Source of the DNA: Fimenecus sp045602655
GTDB lineage: Bacteria > Bacillota > Clostridia > Oscillospirales > Acutalibacteraceae
Reading direction: 5' to 3'
Assembly (NCBI GenBank): GCA_045602655.1
Contig: JAZSBY010000073.1
Coordinates: 1 to 14,051 of the forward strand
Length of the DNA stretch: 14,051 bases
Shown here: positions 14,034 through 14,051 of the stretch, piece by piece
How the letters are laid out: each line of letters begins with the position of its first letter
Numbering within the stretch: position 1 is the first letter of the stretch
Position numbers and translations under genes: made by a program
The notes under the pieces: model-generated
The model's input: the letters and a program-made list of their open reading frames with translations, nothing else
What the model was told of the DNA's origin: nothing
The model's database searches: none

Positions 14034-14051
14034 TATGAGAATGGAAAAGTT

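Overview
This AT-rich window looks like a chromosomal segment of a low-GC, Gram-positive anaerobic gut or rumen bacterium of class Clostridia, possibly Ruminococcaceae/Oscillospiraceae-like. Supporting signs are strong AAGGAG-type ribosome sites, near-consensus sigma-A promoters, tRNAs with encoded CCA, a feoA-feoB operon ending in a small Cys-rich FeoB-associated protein, and several secreted or cytoplasmic glycosidases. The lineage is inferred from gene style only. I see no transposase, phage gene, CRISPR array or rRNA.

Layout. (1) 1-5650, glycan locus: an AraC-family regulator (minus, apparently cut short in its DNA-binding domain), a secreted beta-helix protein resembling GH141 (minus) and a divergent secreted GH95-type glycosidase (plus). 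The same CGACAT/ATGTCG inverted repeat lies in front of the regulator and between the two glycosidases, so the three genes probably form one small regulon, perhaps for fucosylated or L-galactosylated plant glycans. (2) 5650-5870: an initiator tRNA-fMet gene (minus) with its own promoter and terminator. Two adjacent base pairs of its T-stem are broken. (3) 5950-6290: a small orphan gene with a consensus promoter and a terminator that begins inside its last codons. (4) 6300-9010: ferrous iron uptake operon feoA-feoB-FeoB-associated protein. It has a consensus promoter and three copies of the inverted repeat TTAGC-N4-GCTAA: two in the leader and one between feoA and feoB. (5) 9071-12214: a secreted beta-propeller-like protein (minus) and a cytoplasmic GH13 alpha-glucosidase (plus) that diverge from back-to-back promoters. 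The GH13 enzyme carries an unusual N-terminal domain of about 80 residues. (6) 12220-14051: a structured non-coding stretch best read as a minus-strand RNA, a 456-residue protein with a C-terminal SMI1/KNR4 (SUKH)-like domain (minus), and tRNA-Leu(UAA) (minus) with a consensus promoter and terminator.

Most genes form short units bounded by visible terminators. The functional themes are extracellular glycan breakdown under local AraC control, intracellular alpha-glucoside hydrolysis, Fe(II) import under a probable metal-responsive switch, and translation (two tRNAs). The points most worth a second look are the duplicated AraC-type operator, the three feo repeats, the N-terminally extended GH13, the unexplained structured RNA candidate, the mispaired initiator tRNA and the SUKH fusion protein.
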